A stretch of DNA of 64,000 nt from Candidatus Ferrigenium altingense (GCA_020621985.1 JAHRYS010000001.1:461737-525736), one strand, 5' to 3'; counted from the stretch's first letter, positions 19,336 to 28,837 are shown. Notes: generated by a model not told the origin, from the letters alone. Numbers and translations are program-made.

Positions 19336-19876
19336 GCCATTGCAATACATCAGCCAAGGGTTGTTTTATGCCTTGTTTATGGGGGTAATTGGCTATTTCT
19401 CTACTCTTCCGCCATACACTCACCTGCCGCCTGATGAAACCTTGATCAAGCTGAGCTTCAGGCATGCCGGCCAGCATGTCGGCGAATGCCGCGAACGCAC
19501 GCCGGAAGAGTTGGCTAAAATGCCTGAATACCAGCGTAAAGGCGGAACCAAGGTATGCCCGCGCGGGCGTTCCGATGTGGTGGTTGAGCTGGAAATGGAC
19601 GGAAAGCGCCTCTATCATGAAATATTGAGGCCAAGCGGGTTGGCGCACAGCAGTAATGCCAATATTTACCGGCGCATCCCGGTGAAGGCCGGAGTCCATA
19701 CTCTGAAGGCACGCCTGAAGGATCATCCCGGCGACGATTTCAACTATGTAAGCGAAGAAACGCTGACCCTCGCGCCGGGACGTATTCTGGTGATTGATTT
19801 CAAGGCGGCAACCGGCGGATTTATTTTCAGGAACAAAAATATAACAACCAAGACGCAATCAGAAGGTAACAAATGA
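19328..19876 (+). CDS. Hypothetical protein, N-terminal TM plus extracytoplasmic domain; overlaps flanking genes
   Basis: 182 aa, start overlaps the cyt b-FNR stop and end overlaps the next start (translational coupling). Confidence 0.75.
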   Translation: MAKPLQYISQGLFYALFMGVIGYFSTLPPYTHLPPDETLIKLSFRHAGQHVGECRERTPEELAKMPEYQRKGGTKVCPRGRSDVVVELEMDGKRLYHEILRPSGLAHSSNANIYRRIPVKAGVHTLKARLKDHPGDDFNYVSEETLTLAPGRILVIDFKAATGGFIFRNKNITTKTQSEGNK

Positions 19877-21288
19877 ATTCAACATATCAGCAAGCAGGTG
19901 CCGAACAAGGCGCAGAGGCGATCGGCGAAAAAACACACGGGGGCGGCTTTGCCCTTTCCATGCCATCGGATGCCAACCGCAAACTGGCCGCCGGCTGGCT
20001 GTGGCTCGGCATTGCATCGCTGGTAGGCGCCGGGCTGTTCGCTATCCTCCTGGTGCTTTCGCGCACCCCTTATGTTCAGGATATTTTTCCATGGGTTGAT
20101 TTTTTCCACACTGCACTGGTGGTGCATGTGGATTTGTCAGTGCTGTTATGGTTCATGGCATTCGCCGGGGTGCTGTGGAGCCTGAATTCATCACCCAGAT
20201 TCGTCGGCGTTGGCTGGCTGGCTTTGGTGCTGGCTTCCGTCGGCGCCGCGATAATTGTCCTGTCTCCCTTTGTCGCTGTCGGCAAACCGTTGATGAGCAA
20301 TTATGTGCCGGTCATTGAAAGCACCTTCTTCTTTACCGGGTTGATTGTTTTTGCCATTGGGGTGGCCGTGCTGGTGTTGCGCAGCCTGATAGCGGTACCT
20401 TCTGCCGACTTGTGGCGCGGCGGCGAAGGCTCGATTCGCATCGGTTTCTATGCCGCATCCATTTCCACGGTGTTTGCTCTGATTGCCTTCGCCTGGTCAT
20501 ACAACATCATTCCGCAAGGAATTTTTGAAAGCACGCAGTACTATGATCTGCTGTTCTGGGGCGGCGGCCATGTGCTGCAGTTCACCTACTCGCTGTTGAT
20601 GCTGGCCGGCTGGCTGTGGCTGGCGGATGCCTGCGGCGCGAAAACTCCGCTGACCACAAGGTTGGCGTCAGCCTTCCTGGTGCTGGGGTTGTTGCCGGTT
20701 TTCTATGTTCCCGTTATTTACCTGTCTTTTGCAGGCGATATGGGCGTTTACATGGAGCAATTTACCCAGTTGATGAAAGTCGGCGGCGCTTTCGCCCCGG
20801 TACCACTTGGCTTGGCGGTACTTTACGCGATCGGTGCGGCCGGAAGCACGGCGGCGACCAAGCCGCAACGCGCGGCGCTGCTGTCGTCAATCATCCTGTT
20901 TGCCATCGGCGGCGGGATAAGCCTGATGATCGGGGACAGCAATACGATCATCACCGCGCACTACCACGGAACCGGCGGCGCAATCAGCCTGGCCTTCATG
21001 GGGCTGGCCTTTCATCTGCTGCCGCGCCTCGGCTATCGCGAGCCGGATTTGAAATGGGCCACCTTGATGCCTTACATATACGGTGCGGGGCAACTGCTGC
21101 ACATTATCGGCTTGCTGTGGTCCGGCGGATATGGCGTGCAGCGCAAGGTTGCGGGAGCCGCTCAAGGGTTGCATGGCTTCGCGCAGACGGCAGGCATGGG
21201 GCTGATGGGCTTGGGCGGGCTGATAGCCGTGATCGGCGGCATCATGTTCCTGGTCGTGGTTTTCAAAGCCATGCGCCGGTCAGCTTAA
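19873..21288 (+). CDS. Highly divergent heme-copper oxidase/NOR-like subunit I lacking canonical CuB ligands
   Basis: About 12 TM; VVHVDLSVLLW (TM II His), LFWGGGHVLQFTYS (TM VI His, no Tyr), no HH in TM VII (FAGDMGVYMEQFTQLMK instead), IITAHYHGTGGAIS (TM X His-x-His). Confidence 0.82.
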   Translation: MNSTYQQAGAEQGAEAIGEKTHGGGFALSMPSDANRKLAAGWLWLGIASLVGAGLFAILLVLSRTPYVQDIFPWVDFFHTALVVHVDLSVLLWFMAFAGVLWSLNSSPRFVGVGWLALVLASVGAAIIVLSPFVAVGKPLMSNYVPVIESTFFFTGLIVFAIGVAVLVLRSLIAVPSADLWRGGEGSIRIGFYAASISTVFALIAFAWSYNIIPQGIFESTQYYDLLFWGGGHVLQFTYSLLMLAGWLWLADACGAKTPLTTRLASAFLVLGLLPVFYVPVIYLSFAGDMGVYMEQFTQLMKVGGAFAPVPLGLAVLYAIGAAGSTAATKPQRAALLSSIILFAIGGGISLMIGDSNTIITAHYHGTGGAISLAFMGLAFHLLPRLGYREPDLKWATLMPYIYGAGQLLHIIGLLWSGGYGVQRKVAGAAQGLHGFAQTAGMGLMGLGGLIAVIGGIMFLVVVFKAMRRSA

Positions 21289-21615
21289 CGGCACTTCCAA
21301 TAACCCCGCTTCGCCACGCTTGAATGTCAATTTTTTACGGGTGTGGCGAAGTGATTCTGATTCGTGTTATCGACTAATTTTGCAGGATACGTTCTACGCA
21401 ACCAAAGAGCCAGTAGTCGCTTCAGTTAGTATTGGAATAATGGATGCTCAGATCCCAGAGGATATCTGGTGCGAGGCGAAGTGTGCCCGAGGCTAGTTCT
21501 GAGGAATTTCCAATCATCAGGCAGGCATCGCACATAACGCATCGGGCGATGGCCGCCCTTTTGGATGGGATTTATGACCCAGGCTGCGGGTCATATGGCA
21601 TAACTCGCTGAGAAG

Positions 21616-21804
21616 TTACTCCGAAGGAAGCGAAAGATAGTTGATAAAACCGAACGAGATAAATGCCAGTACCAGAATGATGACAAAGAAAATGATGCTG
21701 CGGTATTTAAAGCGCGTCCCGCGCGAAATCTCGATGCGGTCAAGTATCCAGTCGGATGCAAAGTAGAGGCCTACGGCCACAAAGGTGTAATAGATAACTT
21801 CCAA
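21616..21804 (-). CDS. Small two-TM protein (62 aa), function unknown
   Basis: MEVIYYTFVAVGLYFASDWILDRIEISRGTRFKYRSIIFFVIILVLAFISFGFINYLSLPSE; TTG start with GGGGAA RBS on the minus strand. Confidence 0.55.
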   Translation of the reverse strand: MEVIYYTFVAVGLYFASDWILDRIEISRGTRFKYRSIIFFVIILVLAFISFGFINYLSLPSE

Positions 21805-21890
21805 GTTAATTCCCCATTAATATTTTTACAACGCGCTCATTATATTATGCTGCCACGCTTTGAGCGGATGAATTTGAACCGGTTTTTAAA

Positions 21891-23495
21891 ATGGATTGCA
21901 GGCAGCCCTGCTGCAAGGTCACCCCTTTGACTACCTCCAAACACACCGAGTCTGTTGCGCGCAAGATGTTGCTCCGGTTTGAAGGCATCCTGAACAAGAT
22001 TTTCGGTAACGACCTCAACCCTTTCTACTATCTGGGCGCGCTGGGCTTCTTTTTTTTCTGGGTAGTTGCAGTCAGCGGCGCCTATATCTATATTTTTTAC
22101 GACACCGGTGTGAAAGATGCTTTCAAATCGGTCGAGTCCCTCACGCACGAACAACCGTATCTCGGCGGCATCATGCGCAGCCTGCACCGCTACGCTTCCG
22201 ATGCGCTGATCGTGGTGATGATGCTGCACTTGCTGCGCGAATTCATCCTCGGGCGCTACCGTGGCGCGCGCTGGTTCGCATGGTTCACGGGGGTGCCGCT
22301 GATCTGGCTGATATTTACCGCCGGCATCAATGGTTACTGGATGCCCTGGGACACCCTGGCCCAATATTCCACCGTGGCTGCCATAGAATGGCTCGACTGG
22401 CTGCCGATATTCAACGAACCGATGTCGCCAGCTTTCATTTCCCAAGAAGTCCTCAATGACCGCTTCTTTTCGCTGATATCGTTCGCCCATGTGACCATCC
22501 CGGTGCTCATCCTGTTCCTGCTCTGGGTGCATATCATGCGCATCAGCTACCCCGTGGTTAACCCGAGGCGCGGGCTGGCGCTGGGGATGCTGCTGGCGTT
22601 GCTGGTTCTGGCATTGATCAAGCCGGCATTGAGCCAGGGTCCGGCGGATATGGGGATCGAGCCAAGCAATATCGGCATCGACTGGTTCTACCTGTTCATT
22701 TTTCCGCTGCAGGACAGTTGGTCGGCAGGCCGGGTATGGGCGCTGACAGTAGGAATCAGCGTGCTGCTCTGCGTGTTGCCGTGGCTGCCCGCCAGAAAAA
22801 AACAGATACCGATAGCCGAAGTCAGCCTCAAGAATTGCAACGGATGCCGGCGCTGTGTCGCCGATTGCCCCTACGAGGCGGTGGTAACGCGTCCGCGCAC
22901 CGACAGCCTGCGTTTCCAGGAAGAGGCGGTGGTCATAGCGGATCGCTGCGTCAGTTGCGGCATCTGCGCCGGCGCGTGCCCCTCATCGACCCCTTTCAGG
23001 AGCGATGAAGGATATGTGAGCGGAATCGAAATGCCCTCTATGCCGATGGCCGGGTTGCGTGCCGCCATGACGGATGATCTGGCCAAGCTGAAAGGTGATG
23101 CGCGGGTCATCGTGTTCGGCTGCGACAACGCGGCAGACATCGGGAAGCTGCGCGGCGAAGGCGTGGCCGTCATGAGCCTGCCGTGCACGGCCATGTTGCC
23201 GCCGTCCTTCATCGAATATGCGCTGTTCGAGAATCAGGCCGACGGTGTATTTATCACCGGCTGCCGCGAGAACGACTGCTACCATCGGATGGGCGGATTG
23301 TGGGCGACGCAGCGGCTGGCCAGGGAGCGGGAACCGCGTCTGCGCGGCCGTGTCGAGCGTGAACGCGAGCGAATCGGGTTGTTCTGGGCGTCTTCTGCCG
23401 ACTTCAGGGAATTGGCCAAGGAACTGGAATCGTTCCGTGCCAGCCTGCGCGGATTGGCCGTTGCCCCAGCGGAAGCGGACGATAGACACCTCTAA
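21891..23495 (+). CDS. Cytochrome b fused to 2x[4Fe-4S] ferredoxin and MvhD-like (hydrogenase/heterodisulfide reductase delta) domain
   Basis: Cyt b part closely paralogous to 17398..19335 (LNPFYYLGAL, FYDTGVKDAF, GGIMRSLHRYASDA); CNGCRRCVADCP, CVSCGICAGACP; VIVFGCDNA, SLPCTAM, GVFITGCRENDCYHRMG. Confidence 0.9.
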   Translation: MDCRQPCCKVTPLTTSKHTESVARKMLLRFEGILNKIFGNDLNPFYYLGALGFFFFWVVAVSGAYIYIFYDTGVKDAFKSVESLTHEQPYLGGIMRSLHRYASDALIVVMMLHLLREFILGRYRGARWFAWFTGVPLIWLIFTAGINGYWMPWDTLAQYSTVAAIEWLDWLPIFNEPMSPAFISQEVLNDRFFSLISFAHVTIPVLILFLLWVHIMRISYPVVNPRRGLALGMLLALLVLALIKPALSQGPADMGIEPSNIGIDWFYLFIFPLQDSWSAGRVWALTVGISVLLCVLPWLPARKKQIPIAEVSLKNCNGCRRCVADCPYEAVVTRPRTDSLRFQEEAVVIADRCVSCGICAGACPSSTPFRSDEGYVSGIEMPSMPMAGLRAAMTDDLAKLKGDARVIVFGCDNAADIGKLRGEGVAVMSLPCTAMLPPSFIEYALFENQADGVFITGCRENDCYHRMGGLWATQRLAREREPRLRGRVERERERIGLFWASSADFRELAKELESFRASLRGLAVAPAEADDRHL

Positions 23496-23573
23496 AAATT
23501 CAGCGGGTGCAGGGCGGGACGCTGTGGTTCCGCCCTGCGCGGGCTGCGGCAAGCCTTAATCCATCCACGGCAA

Positions 23574-24026
23574 TCAATAAAACGCTTTACGCCATACAAC
23601 CCAAATCGAGTGACGTCGCGGCTTGATCTCGATCTGTCCTTCTTTCGATTCGAAGCGCAGGATAGGCGACAATGAAGCGCGGTTACTGCCGGGAGCGATT
23701 TGCCAGTGTGCGTTTGATGACAAGGTAGCCTTCACCTTTGTTTCGGCGACAAGGCCCAACCGTAATACGTTGCTTAACCCTGATTCAACGGGCGCGATAT
23801 TATCTGAACGGGAAAGGACATTATCCATTTTGATCTGGTAAGGAAGCATCAAGTCAGCGCCGGAAAATACCGGCTGAATTGTGAATATATCCAGATCGCG
23901 CGCAAAGAAGCCTTCATCGGACTGGGCTTTATGTGCCACAACAATCAATCCAACGAATATCATCCCGGAGCACATGCGGAGCATGGTCACTCGAATAAAC
24001 CGAAAATAAGAAATGAAGTCAGACAT
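23574..24026 (-). CDS. Putative exported/membrane-anchored hypothetical protein
   Basis: MSDFISYFRFIRVTMLRMCSGMIFVGLIVVAHKAQSDEG signal-like N-terminus. Confidence 0.5.
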   Translation of the reverse strand: MSDFISYFRFIRVTMLRMCSGMIFVGLIVVAHKAQSDEGFFARDLDIFTIQPVFSGADLMLPYQIKMDNVLSRSDNIAPVESGLSNVLRLGLVAETKVKATLSSNAHWQIAPGSNRASLSPILRFESKEGQIEIKPRRHSIWVVWRKAFY

Positions 24027-24523
24027 GCTGTTCTCCTTTCCATATGCTAAAACCCCGCAGGGGTAAGCAGTTTGTGCGCACAACATCATTCGTGTCGCAG
24101 CATCACTGCCATAGCCTCCCTTGGGCCGGCGACTTTGCACTCTTACCTTTCGGTAAGTTTGCCAAGTGAGTGCAGGTTATTGAACAGCACCGGAAGAATC
24201 AATTCATATAAGACAAATGGTTGAGTCATTTGGATAACCGGTAAAGCTTATCCAATTAACCAATGATTCCCTGCATGAACGGTTGAATTGTTCGGACGGA
24301 CGGTAGAGGTTGCACAAATAGCCAATGATTTTTTGTATGAGTGGTTGGATGTTTTCAGCTCAGCATGGCAGAGTGAGCAGGAAACGAGAGCTCAAGACTT
24401 GAACAAGGCTGCGGTAGCGAAAAAGATGCACACTAGCCGCCGCGGTTGTGGACGAACCGGGCTGCACCGGATATTTTGCAGGCTACAGTAAATTATTCAA
24501 GCCGGAGCTATTTAACGCTGGTC

Positions 24524-27500
24524 TTAACGCAATTCCGCAAAAAAATTCTTGATCGCCAGCACCCGCTGGCGCAGATCGTCATGCTTCAGCTCAATGCGCA
24601 GCTTGTCCTGCCCGGACATTTTGATATAGCGCCTGCTCTGGATCATCGTGATGATCTTCATCGGGTCGATCGGCGGATTCGGCACGAACTGGATCACGAT
24701 GGCCTCAGAAGACGCATCCACTTTGCTGATGCCGAGCGGTTTGGCGAGGATGCGCAGGCGGTGGCTGTCGAGCAGGGTCTGTGCGGGCTCGGGCAGCAGG
24801 CCGAAGCGGTCGATCAGCTCCTGATGCATGTCGTCCAGTTCTTCCGATGTATTGCAGTTTGCGAGGCGCTTGTACAGCATCAGGCGTTGGTGGATGTCGC
24901 CGCAGTAGTCGCTGGGCAGCAGCGCGGGGGTGTGCAGGTTGATCTCGGTGGTCACGCCGAGCGGGTGCGCCATGTCCGGTTCGCGCCCCTGGCGCAACGA
25001 GGCCACGGCGGCGTTGAGCATGTCGGTGTACAGAGAGAAGCCGATCTCCTGCATCTCGCCGCTCTGCGATTCGCCCAGCACTTCGCCCGCGCCGCGGATC
25101 TCCAGGTCGTGCATCGCGAGGTAGAAGCCGCTGCCGAGCTGTTCCATCGACTGGATCGCTTCGAGGCGTTTCTTCGCCTGCGCGGTGAGCGCTTCGGTCT
25201 CCACCAGCAGATAGGCGTAAGCCTGATGGTGCGAGCGCCCGACGCGACCGCGCAGTTGATGGAGTTGAGCGAGGCCGAAGCGGTCGGCGCGATTCATCAG
25301 GATGGTGTTGACGGTCGGGATGTCGATGCCGGTCTCGATGATGGTGGTGCACAGCAGCACATTGAAGCGCTGCTGGTAAAAATCGCGCATCACCTGCTCC
25401 AGATCGCGCTCACCCATCTGCCCGTGCGCCACGCGGATACGCGCTTCCGGCAACAGCGTCTCCAGCTTTTCCGCCATGTTGGCGATGGTGTCCACCTCGT
25501 TGTGCAGGAAATACACCTGCCCGCCGCGCTTCAGTTCGCGCAGCACCGCCTCGCGGATGATACCGTTGCTGGTCTGTGCGACGAAGGTCTTGATCGACAG
25601 GCGGCGTTGCGGGGCGGTGGCGATGATCGAGAAATCGCGCAGCCCTTCCAGCGACATCGCCAGCGTGCGCGGGATCGGCGTGGCGGTCAGCGTCAGCACG
25701 TCCACCTCGGCGCGCAGCGCCTTGAGGCGTTCCTTCTGCTGCACGCCGAAGCGGTGCTCCTCGTCGATGATGACCAGGCCGAGGTTGTGGAACTTCACGC
25801 CCTTCTGGATCAGCTTGTGCGTGCCGATGATGATGTCGATCTTGCCGTCTTCCATGTCCTTCAGCGCCTGCGTCTGCTCTTTCGCGGAGCGGAAACGCGA
25901 CAGCTCGGCGATCTTGACCGGCAGGTCGGCGAAGCGGTTGGAAAAGTTCTGGAAATGCTGTTCGGCGAGCAGCGTGGTGGGCACCAGCACCGCGACCTGC
26001 TTGCCGTCCATCGCCGCAACGAAGGCAGCGCGCAACGCGACCTCGGTCTTGCCGAAGCCGACATCGCCGCAGATCAGCCGATCCATCGGTTTGCCGGATT
26101 GCAGGTCGGCGATCACCGCCTCGATCGCGGCGGCCTGGTCGGGTGTCTCCTCGAAACCGAAGCCGGCGGCGAACGCCTCATAGTCATGCGGTGTCAGCTT
26201 GAACGCATGGCCCTTGCGCGTGGCGCGCTGCGCGTAAAGATTCAACAGCTCGGCGGCGGTGTCGCGCACCTGCTGCATCGCGCGGCGCTTGGCCTTGTCC
26301 CAGGCTGCCGTGCCAAGCTTGTGCAGCGGCGCGGTATCCGAAGCGCCGCCGCTGTAGCGGCTGATCACGTGCAGTTGCGCCACCGGCACGTAGAGCTTGT
26401 CGGCGCCGGCGTATTCCAGCAGCAGAAATTCGTTCTCGCCTTCGCCGAGGTCGAGGTTGACCAGCCCCTGATAGCGCGCGATGCCGTGCTGTTCATGCAC
26501 CACCGGATCGCCCGGTTTGAGTTCGGACAGGTCGCGCAACATGCCCTCGACATTGGTCTTCTTCGCCGCGCGCACGGCGCGGCTTCTGGGCTGCGCGGCA
26601 TAAAGCTCGGTTTCCGTTACCAGCGCGATCTCTTCATCGGGCAGGGTGAAGCCGCTCTGCAGCGGGCTGACACTGAGCACGAATTGCTCGGTGCGTTGCA
26701 GGAACTCTGCGTAGCCCTCGCATATCGCCGGGGCGAGACCGTACTCGTGCAGATAGCCCGCCATGATCTCGCGCCGCCCCAGGCTGTCGGCAAGCAGCAG
26801 CACGCGCCCGGTATAGCCTTGCAGGAAATCCTGGAATGCCTGCGTCGGGATTTCGGCGCGGCGGTTCACCGCGATAGGCGGAATGGCGGCGGTGGAGCAG
26901 GGGGTGAGTGTCGCGCCGCTTTCACCCGCGACGATATCCAGCCGCGCAAATTCTTTCGCGCGGATGTAGAACCGCTCCGCATCGAGGAACAATTCCTTCG
27001 GCTCCAGCAGCGGGCGCTGCGGGTCGCCCCTGAGCAGGTTGTAGCGCGACGCGGCATCCTTGGCGAAGGTGGCGATGGCTTCGTCGATCTCGTGATGCAG
27101 GCACAGCGTGGTGTGCTTTGGCAGGTAATCGAACAGCGTCGCGGTCTTGTCGAAGAACAGCGGCAGGTAATACTCGATACCCGCCGGGGCGATGCCCTTG
27201 CTCACGCCTTTGTAGATAAACGACTTGGACGGATCGCCTTCGAAGCGATCGCGGAAATTCTGGCGGAAACGCGCCTGGCCGGCATCATCCAGCGGGAACT
27301 CGCGCGCGGGCAACAGGCGGATCTCCGGCACGGGGTACAGCGTGCGCTGCGTGTCCACGTCGAAGCTGGCAATGGTCTCGATCTCGTCGTCGAACAGGTC
27401 GATGCGGTAGGGCAGCACGCTGCCCATTGCAAACAGGTCGATGATGCCGCCGCGCACGCAGTATTCGCCGGGCGCGAGCACCTGCTGCACATGGTTGTAT

Positions 27501-27940
27501 CCGGCGAAAGTCATCTGCTCGCGCAGTTGCGCCACGTCCAGTTTCTCGCCGCGCTTGAGGAAGAAGGTGTAGGCGGCGAGATGCTCGACCGGCGGCAGCG
27601 GATACAGCGCAGTGGTGAGCGGCACGATCACCACGTCGCAGGCATTGCTGCGGATATGGTGCAGCGTCGCGAGGCGCTCGGAGATCAGGTCCTGATGCGG
27701 CGAGAAATGGTCGTAGGGCAGCGTCTCCCAGTCCGGCAGCAGATGTACGCGCAAATCGGGTGCGAAGAACGGGATTTCCTCGAGCAGCCGCTGTGCCTCC
27801 AGCGCGTTCGCGGCGATGATTACCAGCGGGGAACGGGCCAGCGGCGCATGCTGCGCGGCATACTGCGCCAGCGCCAATGCGTCGGACGAGCCGTGCAGTT
27901 GCGTGTAGCGGGGACGTGAATGTTTTGACGAGAAAAGCAC
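24524..27940 (-). CDS. mfd: Transcription-repair coupling factor
   Basis: Full-length (>1130 aa) with RID, GDVGFGKTEVALRAAF, DEEHRFGVQQKE, ETGIDIPTVNTILMNRADRFGLAQLHQLRGRVGRS; a GTG start at 27940 is plausible although the ORF opens at 27991. Confidence 0.97.
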   Translation of the reverse strand: MLFSSKHSRPRYTQLHGSSDALALAQYAAQHAPLARSPLVIIAANALEAQRLLEEIPFFAPDLRVHLLPDWETLPYDHFSPHQDLISERLATLHHIRSNACDVVIVPLTTALYPLPPVEHLAAYTFFLKRGEKLDVAQLREQMTFAGYNHVQQVLAPGEYCVRGGIIDLFAMGSVLPYRIDLFDDEIETIASFDVDTQRTLYPVPEIRLLPAREFPLDDAGQARFRQNFRDRFEGDPSKSFIYKGVSKGIAPAGIEYYLPLFFDKTATLFDYLPKHTTLCLHHEIDEAIATFAKDAASRYNLLRGDPQRPLLEPKELFLDAERFYIRAKEFARLDIVAGESGATLTPCSTAAIPPIAVNRRAEIPTQAFQDFLQGYTGRVLLLADSLGRREIMAGYLHEYGLAPAICEGYAEFLQRTEQFVLSVSPLQSGFTLPDEEIALVTETELYAAQPRSRAVRAAKKTNVEGMLRDLSELKPGDPVVHEQHGIARYQGLVNLDLGEGENEFLLLEYAGADKLYVPVAQLHVISRYSGGASDTAPLHKLGTAAWDKAKRRAMQQVRDTAAELLNLYAQRATRKGHAFKLTPHDYEAFAAGFGFEETPDQAAAIEAVIADLQSGKPMDRLICGDVGFGKTEVALRAAFVAAMDGKQVAVLVPTTLLAEQHFQNFSNRFADLPVKIAELSRFRSAKEQTQALKDMEDGKIDIIIGTHKLIQKGVKFHNLGLVIIDEEHRFGVQQKERLKALRAEVDVLTLTATPIPRTLAMSLEGLRDFSIIATAPQRRLSIKTFVAQTSNGIIREAVLRELKRGGQVYFLHNEVDTIANMAEKLETLLPEARIRVAHGQMGERDLEQVMRDFYQQRFNVLLCTTIIETGIDIPTVNTILMNRADRFGLAQLHQLRGRVGRSHHQAYAYLLVETEALTAQAKKRLEAIQSMEQLGSGFYLAMHDLEIRGAGEVLGESQSGEMQEIGFSLYTDMLNAAVASLRQGREPDMAHPLGVTTEINLHTPALLPSDYCGDIHQRLMLYKRLANCNTSEELDDMHQELIDRFGLLPEPAQTLLDSHRLRILAKPLGISKVDASSEAIVIQFVPNPPIDPMKIITMIQSRRYIKMSGQDKLRIELKHDDLRQRVLAIKNFFAELR

Positions 27941-28013
27941 GATGGACAGCCTGAAACAGAGGCGCACATTATAAGCCATGCGCGCGGGCAACCTTTTAAT
28001 TTACAATCGCACC

Positions 28014-28688
28014 ATGTCAGAATTCCACGCCTTGGTTCCCGCCGCCGGTTTCGGCGCGCGCATGGGACATGAGTTGCCCAAACAATACCTGCCGCTGGCC
28101 GGGCAGCCGCTGATTTTCCACGCTTTGAATACGCTGTGCGCCAGTCCGGAGGTCGCCACGGTGTTTGTGGTGCTGGCGCCCGAAGATACGCTGTTCCACA
28201 CCTACGACTGGTCGCGCTTCGGCGACAAGCTGCAGCCGTTGTTTTGCGGCGGGGCGACGCGCGCCGCGAGCGTGGCGAACGGCTTGCTGGCTTCCGAGCT
28301 GGAGCCGGACGACTGGGTGCTGGTGCATGACGCCGCGCGCCCCTGCCTGACGCAGGCGCATCTCGCCAAACTGATCGCCGAATTGCGCGACGACGAGGTA
28401 GGCGGCATCCTTGCCGTGCCGGTGGCGGATACGCTGAAGCGCGCCGATGCGGATGGCCGCGTCTTGCTCACCGAGAACCGCGAGCAATTATGGCAGGCGC
28501 AGACGCCGCAGATGTTCCGTGCCGGGCTGCTGGTACATGCGTTGCGGCAGTGCAGCCAGGTCACCGACGAGGCATCGGCGATCGAGGCATTGGGTTTGCG
28601 GCCCAAACTGGTATTGAGCGAATCAAGCAATTTCAAGGTGACTTATCCGCAGGATTTATTGCTGGCGGAATTGTTGCTGCAAAAGTGA
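28014..28688 (+). CDS. ispD: 2-C-methyl-D-erythritol 4-phosphate cytidylyltransferase
   Basis: [22 protein letters not shown]. Confidence 0.96.
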   Translation: MSEFHALVPAAGFGARMGHELPKQYLPLAGQPLIFHALNTLCASPEVATVFVVLAPEDTLFHTYDWSRFGDKLQPLFCGGATRAASVANGLLASELEPDDWVLVHDAARPCLTQAHLAKLIAELRDDEVGGILAVPVADTLKRADADGRVLLTENREQLWQAQTPQMFRAGLLVHALRQCSQVTDEASAIEALGLRPKLVLSESSNFKVTYPQDLLLAELLLQK

Positions 28689-28702
28689 TAGGCAAAAAAT
28701 AT

Positions 28703-28822
28703 TTTATCCACAGATTACGCAGATTCCACAGATTGAATTCCGGGATAACCAGGGTGTAAAGGTAAAAGGGGTAAAGGTTTTAATCTGCGTCCATCTGTGT
28801 AATCTGCGGGTGGATGTTTTTG
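28703..28822. repeat. Dispersed palindromic repeat, copy 1 (CCACAGATTACGCAGATT ... AATCTGYRTAATCTGCGG)
   Basis: Same sequence family at 42372-42487 and 43398-43469. Confidence 0.85.
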
Positions 28823-28837
28823 ATAAAGGTGCAAGAC

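Noticed and set aside
21309-21351. CTTCGCCAC/GTGGCGAAG inverted repeat after the divergent HCO gene
   Set aside because: Long (25-nt) loop and only 9-bp arms; insufficient to claim a terminator or element.
12332-23495. Calling the whole region a canonical aa3/cbb3 cytochrome c oxidase operon
   Set aside because: Active-site motifs differ from oxidases (no HPxVY Tyr in either subunit I, no HH in the second), and no CcoO/CcoP or CoxC-type subunits are present.
23509-23538. GCAGGGCGG/CCGCCCTGC hairpin as a terminator of the cyt b-MvhD gene
   Set aside because: Stem is good but no T-run follows; left unassigned.
24446-27919. 1157-aa plus-strand ORF antisense to mfd
   Set aside because: Low-complexity H/R/Q/V-rich translation typical of the antisense frame of a GC-rich gene; mfd on the minus strand is unambiguous.
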